Shown piece by piece: positions 1-8,895 of a stretch of 64,000 nucleotides of DNA. Source of the stretch: Pseudomonas viridiflava (GTDB taxonomy: Bacteria > Pseudomonadota > Gammaproteobacteria > Pseudomonadales > Pseudomonadaceae). The number at the start of each line of letters is the position of its first letter. Positions within the stretch are counted from its first letter, which is position 1. The notes below the pieces were generated by a model. It was not told the DNA's origin, did no database searches, and was given only the letters and a program-made list of their open reading frames with translations. The position numbers and the translations under genes are program-made. The DNA lies in the NCBI RefSeq assembly GCF_900589395.1, contig NZ_UUIS01000075.1, positions 203,721 through 267,720 of the forward strand. Direction: 5' to 3'.

Positions 1-1
1 C

Positions 2-361
2 GTCACGCGCGATGGTTACCGAGACAAGGGCATCGTGAGAGCCATTGAATGGCTGAAACATCATTACGACAAACCGTTGCACGTGGCCGATCTCGCCCAA
101 CGATCGGGCATGGCCAGTTCTACGCTGCATCACAACTTTCGCAAGCTGACAGGCACCAGCCCTGTTCAATATCAAAAGTCGTTACGGCTGCAAGCCGCGC
201 GCAGCCTGATGTTGACCGACAGGGTCGATGTGAACACGGCCGCCTTGCGGGTTGGCTATGAAAGTGTCGCTCAATTCAGTCGCGAATATGCCCGGCGTTT
301 CGGAGCCCCACCCTCGAGGGACATCAAGCACGCACGGGAGAATGGTGGACGGCTCGACTGA
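2..361 (+). CDS. AraC-family transcriptional regulator, C-terminal part (5' end outside the window)
   Basis: The frame is open from the left edge, so only the last 119 residues are visible; the GTG at 35 is an internal codon rather than a convincing start. The visible part is the double helix-turn-helix DNA-binding domain of AraC/XylS regulators: a first HTH (LAQRSGMASSTLHHNFRKL) and a second ending in the typical RVGYESVAQFSREYARRFG block, followed by the PPSRD tail. In Pseudomonas this tail is common in AraC regulators with an AraC_N sensor domain, but that domain is off the edge. It converges with the GntR gene at 514-1236, 152 bp away. Its target is unknown. Confidence 0.82.
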   Translation, partial: VTRDGYRDKGIVRAIEWLKHHYDKPLHVADLAQRSGMASSTLHHNFRKLTGTSPVQYQKSLRLQAARSLMLTDRVDVNTAALRVGYESVAQFSREYARRFGAPPSRDIKHARENGGRLD

Positions 362-513
362 TCAGGCGACCCAATCCAGATGAGCATGCGGCGCCAATGA
401 TCAGGCCATAGGCAAAAGCCGGGCGGGTAATACCAGCAAGATCCATCTGGCTACCCGTCGACCAGGCCTTCTCACCACAGCAAGGCCCCTCCAGCATTTT
501 CTTGCACCTGGCT

Positions 514-1236
514 TCAGAGCGGCGTGAGCACATTCATTACCGTATCCAGTGCCACCCGCGTGTCATCCAGCTGCACCAGCGAAGCATGCCGGGCACCCAG
601 GGCGTCGCGGTTCTGGATCGCGGTCAGGATCGCCTTGTGCCGGGGCAGGCTCAGGCCCTGGATGTCCGGGCGGCGGTTGGTGATGTTGATCGACTCGCGC
701 AGCGGCAACGACAGCATGTCGCACATATAGGCGAGCAAATCGTTGCGCGTGGCTTCGGCGATGGCGCGGTGGAAGTCCAGGTCGGCTTGCAGCAGGTCCT
801 CGTGGGTCTTGGCGGTTTCCATGCCTGCGTAGGCTTTTTCGATGATGGTGATGTCTTCGTCGGTGGCCGTTGTCGCGGCCATGGCCGCGATTTCCGGTTC
901 GAGGATGCGCCGCACACCGGCCAGGGTATTGAAGAATTCACTGTGAGGCGTGGACTGCATCAACCAGGACAACACGTCCGGGTCGAGCAGGTGCCATTTC
1001 AGGCGTGGCCGCACCACAGCGCCGACCCGTGGCTTGGAATACACCAGGCCCTTGGCGCTGAGCACCCGCGTCGCCTCACGCAACACCGAGCGGCTGACCT
1101 TGTACTCCTCACAGAGCGTGGCCTCCATGGGCAGCCGCTCTTCGGGCTTGAAGCGGCCGGAAACGATGTGCATGCCCAAGTCCTGGACGATCTGGGCATG
1201 CATACTCTTGCGCGGCTTGGGCGGTTGGTGATCCAT
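514..1236 (-). CDS. FadR-subfamily GntR regulator, probable repressor of the pentose operon
   Basis: The 240-residue protein has an N-terminal winged HTH (about residues 10-75, with EATLCEEYKVSRSVLREATRV as core) and a C-terminal all-helical FCD ligand domain (DADLDFHRAIAEAT, with the metal-binding His typical of FCD). Proteins of this group control sugar-acid catabolism, such as galactonate and gluconate. It diverges from the pentose operon beginning at 1600, and the 363-bp intergenic region carries two copies of an 18-bp element containing the FadR-type consensus TNGTNNNACNA, the likely operators. A third such box lies between the epimerase and dehydrogenase genes at 8.9 kb. Family assignment is clear; the effector, probably an arabonate or keto-deoxy sugar acid, is inferred. 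Confidence 0.88.
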   Translation of the reverse strand: MDHQPPKPRKSMHAQIVQDLGMHIVSGRFKPEERLPMEATLCEEYKVSRSVLREATRVLSAKGLVYSKPRVGAVVRPRLKWHLLDPDVLSWLMQSTPHSEFFNTLAGVRRILEPEIAAMAATTATDEDITIIEKAYAGMETAKTHEDLLQADLDFHRAIAEATRNDLLAYMCDMLSLPLRESINITNRRPDIQGLSLPRHKAILTAIQNRDALGARHASLVQLDDTRVALDTVMNVLTPL

Positions 1237-1416
1237 GACGACAGGGAGGCTCTGGCTGGAATTGGCGGCATCATAGCATCCCGATCAGTGGGCATGCCGT
1301 GGGACTTGCACCCCTCGGCAACCCATCAGGAAGTTGAAGTTGCAACCCTTGTCGGCTGTACCAAAATACCGGGCGCCGCGCAGGCCGGGCTTTAGTCAGA
1401 CAGAACTGGCGCCTTA

Positions 1417-1434
1417 TTGTATGACTATATAGTC
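1417..1434 (+). promoter_or_regulatory. Candidate FadR-type operator, copy 1
   Basis: TTGTATGACTATATAGTC fits TNGTNNNACNA at 1417-1427 and contains the perfect 12-bp palindrome GACTATATAGTC at 1423-1434. The same 18-bp layout recurs exactly 74 bp downstream, about seven helical turns, so two bound dimers would face the same side of the DNA. Confidence 0.6.
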
Positions 1435-1490
1435 TGGTTTTTCTTGTGATAAAGCGCTGAATCGATGCTTTGGAACGGTTGTTTTGAAAA

Positions 1491-1508
1491 TAGTCCTACT
1501 ATATAGTC
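1491..1508 (+). promoter_or_regulatory. Candidate FadR-type operator, copy 2
   Basis: TAGTCCTACTATATAGTC fits TNGTNNNACNA at 1491-1501 and shares the ACTATATAGTC right half with copy 1. It lies about 90 bp before the start codon at 1600, a usual place for a repressor site overlapping or following a promoter. Confidence 0.6.
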
Positions 1509-1599
1509 AGCATTAACGGAGGTACGACCCTGGCGGATGTTAGCGAGAGGCGTCACCCGAGCTTCTATCTATAAGAACAACAATCGGAGATCGACCCCC

Positions 1600-3180
1600 A
1601 TGAACCGGTATCTCGGTCAGAACTACATCGGCGGCCAGCGCAGCGGCAACGGCAGCGTCAAGCTGCAGAGCATCGAGGCGACCACTGGCGAAGCCTTGCC
1701 CCAGGATTTCTATCAGGCCACCCCGGAGGAAGTCGACGCCGCAGCCAAGGCCGCCGCGCAGGCTTACCCGGCGTACCGCGCCTTGAGTGCCGCGCGTCGC
1801 GCACAATTTCTGGATGCGATAGCGAGCGAACTGGATGCCCTGGGGGATAACTTCATTGAGTTGGTTTGCCGCGAAACCGCATTGCCGGCAGCGCGCATCA
1901 AGGGCGAGCGTGGGCGTACCAGCGCCCAGATGCGCCTGTTCGCGAGCGTGCTGCGTCGCGGTGACTTCTACGGGGCGCGCATCGACAAGGCACTGCCTGA
2001 TCGTCAGCCGCTGCCACGCCCGGATGTGCGCCAGTACCGCATCGGCCTCGGCCCGGTGGCGGTGTTCGGCGCGAGCAACTTTCCGCTGGCGTTCTCTACG
2101 GCAGGCGGTGATACCGCAGCGGCACTGGCCGCAGGTTGTCCGGTGGTGTTCAAGGCCCATAGCGGGCATATGGCCACGGCTGAGCAGGTTGCCAGTGCAA
2201 TCATTCGCGCTGCTGAAGCGACCGGGATGCCGGCCGGCGTGTTCAACATGATTTTTGGTGGCGGCGTCGGCGAAGCGTTGGTCAAGCACCCGGCAATCCA
2301 GGCCGTGGGCTTCACCGGTTCGCTCAAGGGCGGTCGTGCCTTGTGCGACATGGCCGCGGCACGCCCGCAGCCGATCCCGGTGTTCGCCGAGATGTCGAGC
2401 ATCAATCCGGTAATTGTGTTGCCCCAGGCCCTCAAGGCCCGGGCACAGACCGTGGCCCGCGACCTGACCGCTTCTGTGGTGCAGGGTTGCGGTCAATTCT
2501 GCACCAACCCTGGCCTGGTGATCGGTATCGCATCGCCTGAATTTACAGCGTTCACTCAACGCGTGGCCCAACTGATCGGCGATCAACCGGCGCAAACCAT
2601 GCTCAACGCTGGCACCCTGGGCAGCTACAGCAAGGGCCTGGAAAAACTTCTTGCGCACGCTGGCATCCAGCACCTGGCAGGCAATGCCCAGGCGGGCAAT
2701 CAGGCGCAGCCGCAACTGTTCAAGGCTGATGTACGGCTGTTGATCGACGGCGATGAAGTGTTGCAGGAAGAAGTCTTCGGCCCCACCACGGTGTTTGTCG
2801 AAGTCGCTGACCAGGCCCAGCTCAGCGCTGCCTTGCACGGACTGCACGGACAACTGACCGCCACGATCATTGGCGAACCGGGCGACTTTCAACAGTTCGC
2901 CGAACTCACGCCGCTGCTGGAACAGAAAGTCGGGCGCATCCTGCTCAACGGCTACCCGACCGGCGTGGAAGTCTGCGATTCGATGGTGCACGGCGGGCCG
3001 TACCCCGCGACATCGGATGCCCGTGGGACCTCGGTCGGCACCTTGGCCATCGACCGGTTCCTGCGTCCCGTGTGCTTCCAGAACTACCCTGACAGCCTGC
3101 TGCCGGATGCGTTGAAAAATGCCAACCCGTTGCGTATCCAGCGGCTGGTGGACGGCACGCCCTCCCGCGAATCGCTGTAA
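1600..3180 (+). CDS. 2,5-dioxovalerate (alpha-ketoglutarate semialdehyde) dehydrogenase
   Basis: This 526-residue NAD(P)-dependent aldehyde dehydrogenase has the length and shape of the ketoglutarate-semialdehyde group rather than of ordinary 480-residue ALDHs. Visible signatures are the Rossmann region (FGASNFPLAFSTAGGDTA), the general-base Glu in VFAEMSSINPV, and the nucleophile Cys301 in GQFCTNPG. It catalyses the last step of the oxidative pentose route, 2,5-dioxovalerate to 2-oxoglutarate. The frame runs upstream to 1537, but the ATG at 1600 has the ribosome binding site and the family's N-terminus. It is the first gene of an operon with the lactonase and AraFGH genes, gaps being 36, 38, -10 and 3 bp. 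Confidence 0.88.
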   Translation: MNRYLGQNYIGGQRSGNGSVKLQSIEATTGEALPQDFYQATPEEVDAAAKAAAQAYPAYRALSAARRAQFLDAIASELDALGDNFIELVCRETALPAARIKGERGRTSAQMRLFASVLRRGDFYGARIDKALPDRQPLPRPDVRQYRIGLGPVAVFGASNFPLAFSTAGGDTAAALAAGCPVVFKAHSGHMATAEQVASAIIRAAEATGMPAGVFNMIFGGGVGEALVKHPAIQAVGFTGSLKGGRALCDMAAARPQPIPVFAEMSSINPVIVLPQALKARAQTVARDLTASVVQGCGQFCTNPGLVIGIASPEFTAFTQRVAQLIGDQPAQTMLNAGTLGSYSKGLEKLLAHAGIQHLAGNAQAGNQAQPQLFKADVRLLIDGDEVLQEEVFGPTTVFVEVADQAQLSAALHGLHGQLTATIIGEPGDFQQFAELTPLLEQKVGRILLNGYPTGVEVCDSMVHGGPYPATSDARGTSVGTLAIDRFLRPVCFQNYPDSLLPDALKNANPLRIQRLVDGTPSRESL

Positions 3181-3216
3181 AGCGCCCCTGAGACCAGCAA
3201 CCTTCCAGGAGGCACC

Positions 3217-4080
3217 ATGTCGTTTCACGCTGTCACCGCGCATCGGGCTCAACTCGCAGAGGGCCCATTCTGGGACGCGCCCACCCAGTCGTTGCACTGG
3301 GTCAATATCGCCGGCAAACAGGCGCTGCGCCTGATGGACGGGCACTTGCAGGTGTGGCAGTTGCCCGAGCATGTCTCGGCGTTCATCCCCTGTGAAAGCG
3401 GCGATGCCCTGGTGACCTTGAGCAGTGGCGTGTATCGCCTTGACCTGGTCACCGAAGCCCTGACGCTGCTGTGCGTGGCCGATCCTCAAGCGGGCAACCG
3501 GGGCAATGAAGCCCGTTGCGACGCCCAGGGTCGCCTGTGGTTGGGCACCATGCAGAACAACATCGGCGAGCAGGGTGAAGACCTGCCCATCACCCGACGC
3601 TCCGGCGGCCTGTTTCGCATCGACGCCAATGCGCAGGTGACGCCGCTGCTGAGCGGCCTGGGCATTCCCAACACCTTGCTGTGGAGCGATGACGGCACGC
3701 AGGTGCATTTCGGCGACAGCCTGGACGGCACGCTGTACCAGCACGCAGTTGAGCCGGGCGGCCAGCTGCATCCGGCGCACGTCTGGTTCGGCCCGCATGA
3801 GCGCGGTGGGCCGGACGGCTCGGCCATGGACGTGCAAGGTTATATCTGGAACGCGCGCTGGGACGGCAGTTGCCTGCTGCGGCTAACGCCTGAAGGCCAG
3901 GTGGACCGCATCATCGAGCTGCCGGTCAGCCGTCCCACCAGTTGCGTGTTCGGTGGCCCCGACCTCACCACCCTGTACATCACCAGTGCCGCCAGCCCTT
4001 TGAATCACCCCCTGGATGGCGCGGTGCTGGCCATCGAGGTCGACGTGCCAGGCAAACCCTGTCACCGCTTTGCCGGTTAA
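3217..4080 (+). CDS. SMP-30/gluconolactonase-family sugar lactonase (probable L-arabinolactonase)
   Basis: The 287-residue six-bladed beta-propeller lactonase hydrolyses an aldonolactone to the aldonate. Expected metal ligands are in place: Glu in LAEGPFWD, Asn in GNEARCDAQGRLWLGTM, the Asn of GIPNTLLWSDD and the Asp of PDGSAMDVQGYIW. The ATG at 3217 follows a strong AGGAGG site. Sitting between the dioxovalerate dehydrogenase and an AraF-type binding protein, it most likely opens L-arabinono-1,4-lactone. Activity on galactono- or xylonolactone is equally possible from sequence alone. Confidence 0.85.
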   Translation: MSFHAVTAHRAQLAEGPFWDAPTQSLHWVNIAGKQALRLMDGHLQVWQLPEHVSAFIPCESGDALVTLSSGVYRLDLVTEALTLLCVADPQAGNRGNEARCDAQGRLWLGTMQNNIGEQGEDLPITRRSGGLFRIDANAQVTPLLSGLGIPNTLLWSDDGTQVHFGDSLDGTLYQHAVEPGGQLHPAHVWFGPHERGGPDGSAMDVQGYIWNARWDGSCLLRLTPEGQVDRIIELPVSRPTSCVFGGPDLTTLYITSAASPLNHPLDGAVLAIEVDVPGKPCHRFAG

Positions 4081-4118
4081 ACCCCAAGACTTGAAAACAA
4101 CAACAAGGAGTCACCCGT

Positions 4119-5123
4119 ATGAATCGTCGTCGTGGTTTGCGTTCCCTGTGCTGCGCCGCTGTGGCGGTCTCGGCCATGAGCCTGAGCGGGCTGTTGCTGG
4201 CCGCTGAAGAAGTGAAGATTGGCTTTCTGGTCAAGCAAGCCGAAGAGCCGTGGTTCCAGACCGAGTGGGCCTTCGCCGAAAAAGCCGGCAAGGAGCACGG
4301 TTTCACCGTGATCAAGATCGCCGTGCCGGATGGCGAAAAAACCCTTTCGGCCATCGACAGCCTGGCCGCCAACGGTGCCAAGGGCTTTGTGATCTGCCCG
4401 CCGGACGTGTCCCTGGGCCCGGCCATCGTAGCCAAAGCCAAGGCCAATGGCCTCAAAGTGATCGCCGTGGACGACCGTTTTGTAGACGCCAAAGGCGCCT
4501 TCATGGAAGACGTGCCGTACCTGGGCATGGCTGCCTTTGAAGTAGGCCAGAAGCAGGGCGCCGCCATGGCCGCCGAAGCGAAAAACCGCGGTTGGGACTG
4601 GAAAGACACCTACGCGGTGATCAACACCTTCAACGAACTCGACACCGGCAAGAAACGCACCGACGGCTCGATCAAATCCCTGGAAGAAGCCGGTATTCCC
4701 AAGGACCACATCCTCACTGCCGCGCTTAAAACCCTCGACGTGCCCGGCAGCATGGACGCCACCAACTCGGCCCTGGTCAAGCTGCCCAGCGGTGCGAAAA
4801 ACCTGCTCATCGGCGGCATGAACGACAACACCGTGCTCGGCGGCGTACGTGCCACCGAAAGCGCAGGCTTCAAGGCAGCCAACGTGATCGGTATCGGCAT
4901 CAATGGCACCGACGCCATCGGCGAACTGAAAAAAGCCAACAGCGGCTTCTTTGGCTCGATGCTGCCCAGCCCGCATCTCGAAGGCTACAACACCGCACTG
5001 ATGATGTACGAGTGGGTTACCAAAGGGACTGAGCCGCCGAAGAACACGGCGATGGACGAAGTGACCTTGATCACCCGGGCCAACTTCCAGGAAGAACTGA
5101 CCAAAATCGGACTATGGAAATGA
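4119..5123 (+). CDS. araF: L-arabinose ABC transporter, periplasmic binding protein
   Basis: The 334-residue protein is a close match to E. coli AraF as I recall it: the mature start KIGFLVKQAEEPWFQTEW, then IKIAVPDGEKTLSAIDSLAA, VIAVDDRF and GGMNDNTVLGGVRATE are shared almost word for word. A Sec signal peptide with an RRR n-region and cleavage near LLAAE covers about the first 29 residues. It delivers L-arabinose, and possibly D-galactose or D-fucose, to AraGH. AAGGAG lies 8 bp before the start. The gene overlaps araG by 10 bp. Confidence 0.95.
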   Translation: MNRRRGLRSLCCAAVAVSAMSLSGLLLAAEEVKIGFLVKQAEEPWFQTEWAFAEKAGKEHGFTVIKIAVPDGEKTLSAIDSLAANGAKGFVICPPDVSLGPAIVAKAKANGLKVIAVDDRFVDAKGAFMEDVPYLGMAAFEVGQKQGAAMAAEAKNRGWDWKDTYAVINTFNELDTGKKRTDGSIKSLEEAGIPKDHILTAALKTLDVPGSMDATNSALVKLPSGAKNLLIGGMNDNTVLGGVRATESAGFKAANVIGIGINGTDAIGELKKANSGFFGSMLPSPHLEGYNTALMMYEWVTKGTEPPKNTAMDEVTLITRANFQEELTKIGLWK

Positions 5124-6622
5124 CCGCTGCCGCCTTGCGATTCGACGGCATCGGTAAAACCTTCCCCGGGGTCAAGGCGCTGGATGGCATCAGTTTCATC
5201 GCCCATCCGGGGCAGGTGCACGCCTTGATGGGCGAGAACGGCGCGGGCAAGTCGACGCTGCTGAAAATCCTGGGTGGCGCGTACATCCCCAACAGCGGCA
5301 CGCTGCAGATCGGCGAGCAGACCATGGCCTTTAAAAACGCCGCTGACAGCATTGCCAGCGGCGTGGCGGTGATTCACCAGGAGCTGCACCTGGTGCCGGA
5401 AATGACCGTGGCCGAAAACCTGTTCCTCGGGCATTTGCCGTCGCGCTTTGGGGTGGTCAATCGCAGCCAGTTGCGCAAGCAGGCGCTGGCGTGCCTCAAA
5501 GGCCTGGCGGATGAAATCGATCCGCAGGAAAAGCTCGGCCGCCTGTCCCTCGGCCAGCGCCAACTGGTGGAAATCGCCAAGGCGCTGTCGCGTGGCGCCC
5601 ATGTGATCGCCTTCGATGAACCCACCAGTAGCCTCTCGGCGCGCGAGATCGACCGCTTGATGGCGATCATCACGCGCCTGCGCAATGAAGGCAAAGTGGT
5701 GCTGTATGTGTCGCACCGCATGGAAGAAGTATTCCGCATCTGCAACGCCGTTACGGTGTTCAAGGACGGGCGCTACGTGCGCACGTTCGAGGACATTAGC
5801 GCGCTGACCCATGACCAGTTGGTGACCTGCATGGTTGGCCGGGATATCCAGGATATCTACGACTACCGGCCGCGCGAGCACGGCGACGTGGCGCTCAAGG
5901 TCGACGGCCTGCTGGGGCCGGGCCTGCGTGAGCCGATCAGTTTCAATGTGCGCAAGGGCGAGATTCTCGGCCTGTTTGGCCTGGTCGGGGCAGGGCGTAC
6001 CGAGCTGTTGCGCCTGCTTAGCGGCCTGGAGCGCTCCAGTGCCGGGCAACTGGAGCTTTGCGGTCAGGCACTGCGACTGCGCTCACCGCGCGATGCCATC
6101 GCCGCAGGCGTGCTGCTGTGCCCGGAAGACCGCAAGAAGGAAGGCATCATCCCGCTGGCCAGCGTCGCCGAGAACATCAATATCAGTGCGCGTGGCGCTC
6201 ACACGACTTTTGGCTGGCTGCTGCGTGATGGCTGGGAGAAGGACAACGCTGACCATCAGATCAAGGCGATGAAGGTCAAGACGCCCAATGCAGGGCAGAA
6301 GATCATGTACCTCTCCGGCGGCAATCAGCAAAAAGCCATTCTTGGCCGCTGGTTGTCGATGCCGATGAAAGTGTTGCTGCTGGACGAGCCGACCCGTGGC
6401 ATCGATATCGGCGCCAAGTCCGAGATCTACCAGATCATCCATAACCTCGCGGCCCAAGGCATTGCGGTCATTGTGGTGTCCAGCGATCTGATGGAAGTCA
6501 TGGGCATTTCCGACCGCATCCTGGTGCTCTGCGAAGGCGCACTGCGGGGTGAGCAAGCCCGCGAACACGCGACTGAATCCAACTTGCTGCAACTGGCCTT
6601 GCCACGCAGCCTGGCGAACTGA
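5114..6622 (+). CDS. araG: L-arabinose ABC transporter, ATP-binding protein
   Basis: The 502-residue protein has two ABC domains, as in all sugar importers of the Rbs/Mgl/Ara class. Domain 1 has Walker A GENGAGKST, signature LSLGQRQLVEIAKAL and Walker B VIAFDEPTSSL. Domain 2 has the usual degenerate Walker A (GLVGAGRTEL), signature LSGGNQQKAILGRWL and Walker B VLLLDEPTRGID. The ATG lies within the end of araF (ACTATGGAAATGA), so translation is probably coupled. Confidence 0.95.
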   Translation: MEMTAAALRFDGIGKTFPGVKALDGISFIAHPGQVHALMGENGAGKSTLLKILGGAYIPNSGTLQIGEQTMAFKNAADSIASGVAVIHQELHLVPEMTVAENLFLGHLPSRFGVVNRSQLRKQALACLKGLADEIDPQEKLGRLSLGQRQLVEIAKALSRGAHVIAFDEPTSSLSAREIDRLMAIITRLRNEGKVVLYVSHRMEEVFRICNAVTVFKDGRYVRTFEDISALTHDQLVTCMVGRDIQDIYDYRPREHGDVALKVDGLLGPGLREPISFNVRKGEILGLFGLVGAGRTELLRLLSGLERSSAGQLELCGQALRLRSPRDAIAAGVLLCPEDRKKEGIIPLASVAENINISARGAHTTFGWLLRDGWEKDNADHQIKAMKVKTPNAGQKIMYLSGGNQQKAILGRWLSMPMKVLLLDEPTRGIDIGAKSEIYQIIHNLAAQGIAVIVVSSDLMEVMGISDRILVLCEGALRGEQAREHATESNLLQLALPRSLAN

Positions 6623-6625
6623 GAG

Positions 6626-7600
6626 ATGACTATGACAACCCAAGACAACGCGTTGCCCTCGGCACGCAAACCTCTGGATATGCGCGCACTGCTCGACAAC
6701 TGGGCCATGCTGCTCGCCGCCGTGGGCATCTTTGTGCTCTGTGCCTTGCTGATCGATAACTTCCTCTCGCCGCTGAACATGCGTGGCCTGGGCCTGGCGA
6801 TTTCCACAGTGGGGATTGCCGCCTGCACCATGCTGTTTTGCCTGGCGTCGGGGCACTTCGACCTCTCGGTGGGCTCGGTGATTGCCTGCGCCGGGGTGGT
6901 GGCGGCGATTGTGATGCGCGACACCGACAGCGTGATGCTCGGCATCGGCGCTGCACTGGGAATGGGTTTGATCGTCGGTCTGATCAACGGCATCGTGATC
7001 GCCAAACTGCGGGTCAATGCGTTGATCACCACCCTGGCGACCATGCAGATCGTGCGTGGGCTGGCGTATATCTTTGCCGACGGCAAGGCAGTGGGTGTTT
7101 CCCAGGAGCAGTTCTTCGTATTCGGCAACGGCCAATTGCTGGGCGTGCCGGTGCCGATCCTGATCACCATCGTCTGCTTTGTGTTTTTCGGCTGGCTGCT
7201 CAACTACACCACCTACGGACGCAATACCATGGCCATCGGTGGCAACCCGGAAGCTGCGCTGCTGGCGGGCGTCAACGTGGACCGCACCAAGATCCTGATC
7301 TTTGCCGTGCACGGTTTGATCGGCGCCTTGGCCGGTGTGATCCTGGCCTCGCGCATGACCTCCGGACAGCCCATGATCGGCCAGGGTTTCGAGCTGACGG
7401 TGATCTCGGCCTGCGTGCTGGGCGGGGTGTCATTGAGCGGCGGTATCGGGATGATCCGCCATGTGATCGCCGGCGTGTTGATCCTGGCGATCATCGAGAA
7501 TGCGATGAACCTGAAGAACATCGACACCTTTTATCAGTACGTGATCAGGGGGTCGATCCTGCTGCTGGCCGTGGTCATCGACCGCATGAAACAACGCTGA
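6626..7600 (+). CDS. araH: L-arabinose ABC transporter, permease
   Basis: A 324-residue polytopic inner-membrane permease of the RbsC/AraH family. Typical blocks are FDLSVGSVIACAGVVAA, NGIVIAKLRVNALITTLATM, the cytoplasmic coupling region YGRNTMAIGGNPEAALLAGV, and GVSLSGGIGMIRHVIAGVLIL. It starts 3 bp after araG; an in-frame ATG at 6632 is an alternative. It is the last gene of the operon, followed by a REP pair that can act as a transcription stop. Confidence 0.95.
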   Translation: MTMTTQDNALPSARKPLDMRALLDNWAMLLAAVGIFVLCALLIDNFLSPLNMRGLGLAISTVGIAACTMLFCLASGHFDLSVGSVIACAGVVAAIVMRDTDSVMLGIGAALGMGLIVGLINGIVIAKLRVNALITTLATMQIVRGLAYIFADGKAVGVSQEQFFVFGNGQLLGVPVPILITIVCFVFFGWLLNYTTYGRNTMAIGGNPEAALLAGVNVDRTKILIFAVHGLIGALAGVILASRMTSGQPMIGQGFELTVISACVLGGVSLSGGIGMIRHVIAGVLILAIIENAMNLKNIDTFYQYVIRGSILLLAVVIDRMKQR

Positions 7601-7623
7601 GTCATGGTCCATGAGGACTGAAT

Positions 7624-7712
7624 GTGGGAGCGGGCTTGCTCGCGAATGCGCAGTGTCAGTCAGTCGATCTGTTCCTGACCCATCACAGTTACGAGCAAGC
7701 CCGCTTCCACAG
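7624..7712. repeat. REP doublet (REPIN)
   Basis: Two REP palindromes face each other: GTGGGAGCGGGCTTGCTCGC at 7624-7643 and its near complement CGAGCAAGCCCGCTTCCAC at 7692-7710. This is the common extragenic repeat of the P. fluorescens group. It lies between the convergent araH and aldose epimerase genes and can serve as a bidirectional terminator and mRNA stabiliser. Confidence 0.9.
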
Positions 7713-7714
7713 TT

Positions 7715-8863
7715 TTAATCGGCGGAGAATTTGAACACGGTGTTCTGGGTGTAGATCTGCCCAGGGTTCAGGCGGGTCGAGGCAAACCCGGGCTGGTTAG
7801 GTGCATCTGGATAGTGCTGGGTCTCCAGGGTGAAACCACTCCAGTGCAGGTAAGTCTTGCCGGCCTTGCCCTTGACCGAACCGTCGAGGAAGTTGCTGGT
7901 ATAGAACTGCACGCCCGGTTCGGTGGTGTAGAGCTGCAACCGCCGCCCCGACTCGGGGTCATGCACTTCGGCCGCCAGTTGCTTCACGTCACCCTGGGTG
8001 TCCAGCGCCCAGTTGAAGTCGAACCCGCCTTGTTTGGGCTCGGCAAACTTTAGCTGCGGATGGTCGTCCTTGATGTGCTGGCCGATCGGCGTCGGTTTCA
8101 GGAAGTCCATCGGCGTGCCTTTCACGGGCGCCACTTCGCCGGTCGGAATCAAGGTGGCGTTCACCGGCGTGTAATGGCTGGCGTGCAAGGTGGCGACTTG
8201 CTTGAGAATGTCGCCATTGCCCGCGCCGGCCAGGTTGAAGTAACTGTGGTTGGTGAGGTTGAGCACTGTCGGTTTGTCGGTGGTGGCCTTGTAGACGATG
8301 TGCAGTTCGTTTTTCTCGTTGAGGCTGTAGGTGACTTCGGTTTTCAGGTTACCGGGAAAGCCCATCTCACCGTCCTTGGACAGGTAGGTGAGGGTGACAC
8401 CCACCGAGTCCTTGCCCTTGACCTCGGCGGCCTTCCATAACTGCTTGTCGAAGCCCAGCGCGCCGCCATGCAAGGAATTGGGACCATCGTTGAGCGGCAC
8501 CTGGTAGCGTTTGCCGTCCAGCTCAAAGGCACCGCCGGCCAGGCGATTGCCGAAGCGGCCGATGGTCGCGCCGAAAAACGCCGTGCCGGCTTGATACCCC
8601 TGCACGTCGTCGAAGCCCAACACCACGTCGTCGACCTTGCCATTTTTGTCCGGCACTTTCAGCGACTGCAGCACGCCGCCATAGGTGATCACCGTGGCTT
8701 GCATACCGTGGCTGTTGCGCAGGATGTACTGCTCGACGGCCGTGCCGTCGTTGGTTTTACCGAAGGGCTTGTGTTCGCTGGTGAGTCCTGTGGCCTGGGC
8801 GCCGCCACTGGCGATCAACATGGACATGGCGAGACCGGACAACAGATAACGAGGGTGCTTCAT
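7715..8863 (-). CDS. galM: Aldose 1-epimerase (mutarotase), exported form
   Basis: The 382-residue galactose-mutarotase-fold enzyme has a clear Sec signal peptide (KHPRYLLSGLAMSMLIASGG, cleavage near AQA) and so acts in the periplasm, unlike E. coli GalM. The catalytic His is in LNLTNHSYFNLAG and the catalytic Glu in FTLETQHYPDAPN. It interconverts sugar anomers, supplying the form taken by AraF or by the dehydrogenase. It diverges from the SDR gene at 9000, and a FadR-type box sits 33 bp upstream of its start. Confidence 0.92.
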   Translation of the reverse strand: MKHPRYLLSGLAMSMLIASGGAQATGLTSEHKPFGKTNDGTAVEQYILRNSHGMQATVITYGGVLQSLKVPDKNGKVDDVVLGFDDVQGYQAGTAFFGATIGRFGNRLAGGAFELDGKRYQVPLNDGPNSLHGGALGFDKQLWKAAEVKGKDSVGVTLTYLSKDGEMGFPGNLKTEVTYSLNEKNELHIVYKATTDKPTVLNLTNHSYFNLAGAGNGDILKQVATLHASHYTPVNATLIPTGEVAPVKGTPMDFLKPTPIGQHIKDDHPQLKFAEPKQGGFDFNWALDTQGDVKQLAAEVHDPESGRRLQLYTTEPGVQFYTSNFLDGSVKGKAGKTYLHWSGFTLETQHYPDAPNQPGFASTRLNPGQIYTQNTVFKFSAD

Positions 8864-8895
8864 GACCGAACTTCCTTTTGTTGTTTTGAGTGGAA

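Larger units (their letters stand above)
1237..1599. promoter_or_regulatory. Divergent control region between the GntR regulator and the pentose operon
   Basis: This 363-bp stretch has no credible gene. It holds the promoters of both flanking units and, in the half nearer the aldehyde dehydrogenase, two repeat copies of a candidate FadR-type operator. I could not assign -35/-10 elements with confidence. The aldehyde dehydrogenase start at 1600 is preceded by the purine-rich CGGAGA at 1585-1590, a good ribosome binding site. Confidence 0.6.

Noticed and set aside
1540..3837. A 765-codon open frame on the minus strand opposite the dioxovalerate dehydrogenase and lactonase
   Set aside because: Its composition (rich in Gln, His, Arg, Ala) is that of an antisense shadow in GC-rich DNA; the plus strand carries clear catalytic motifs.
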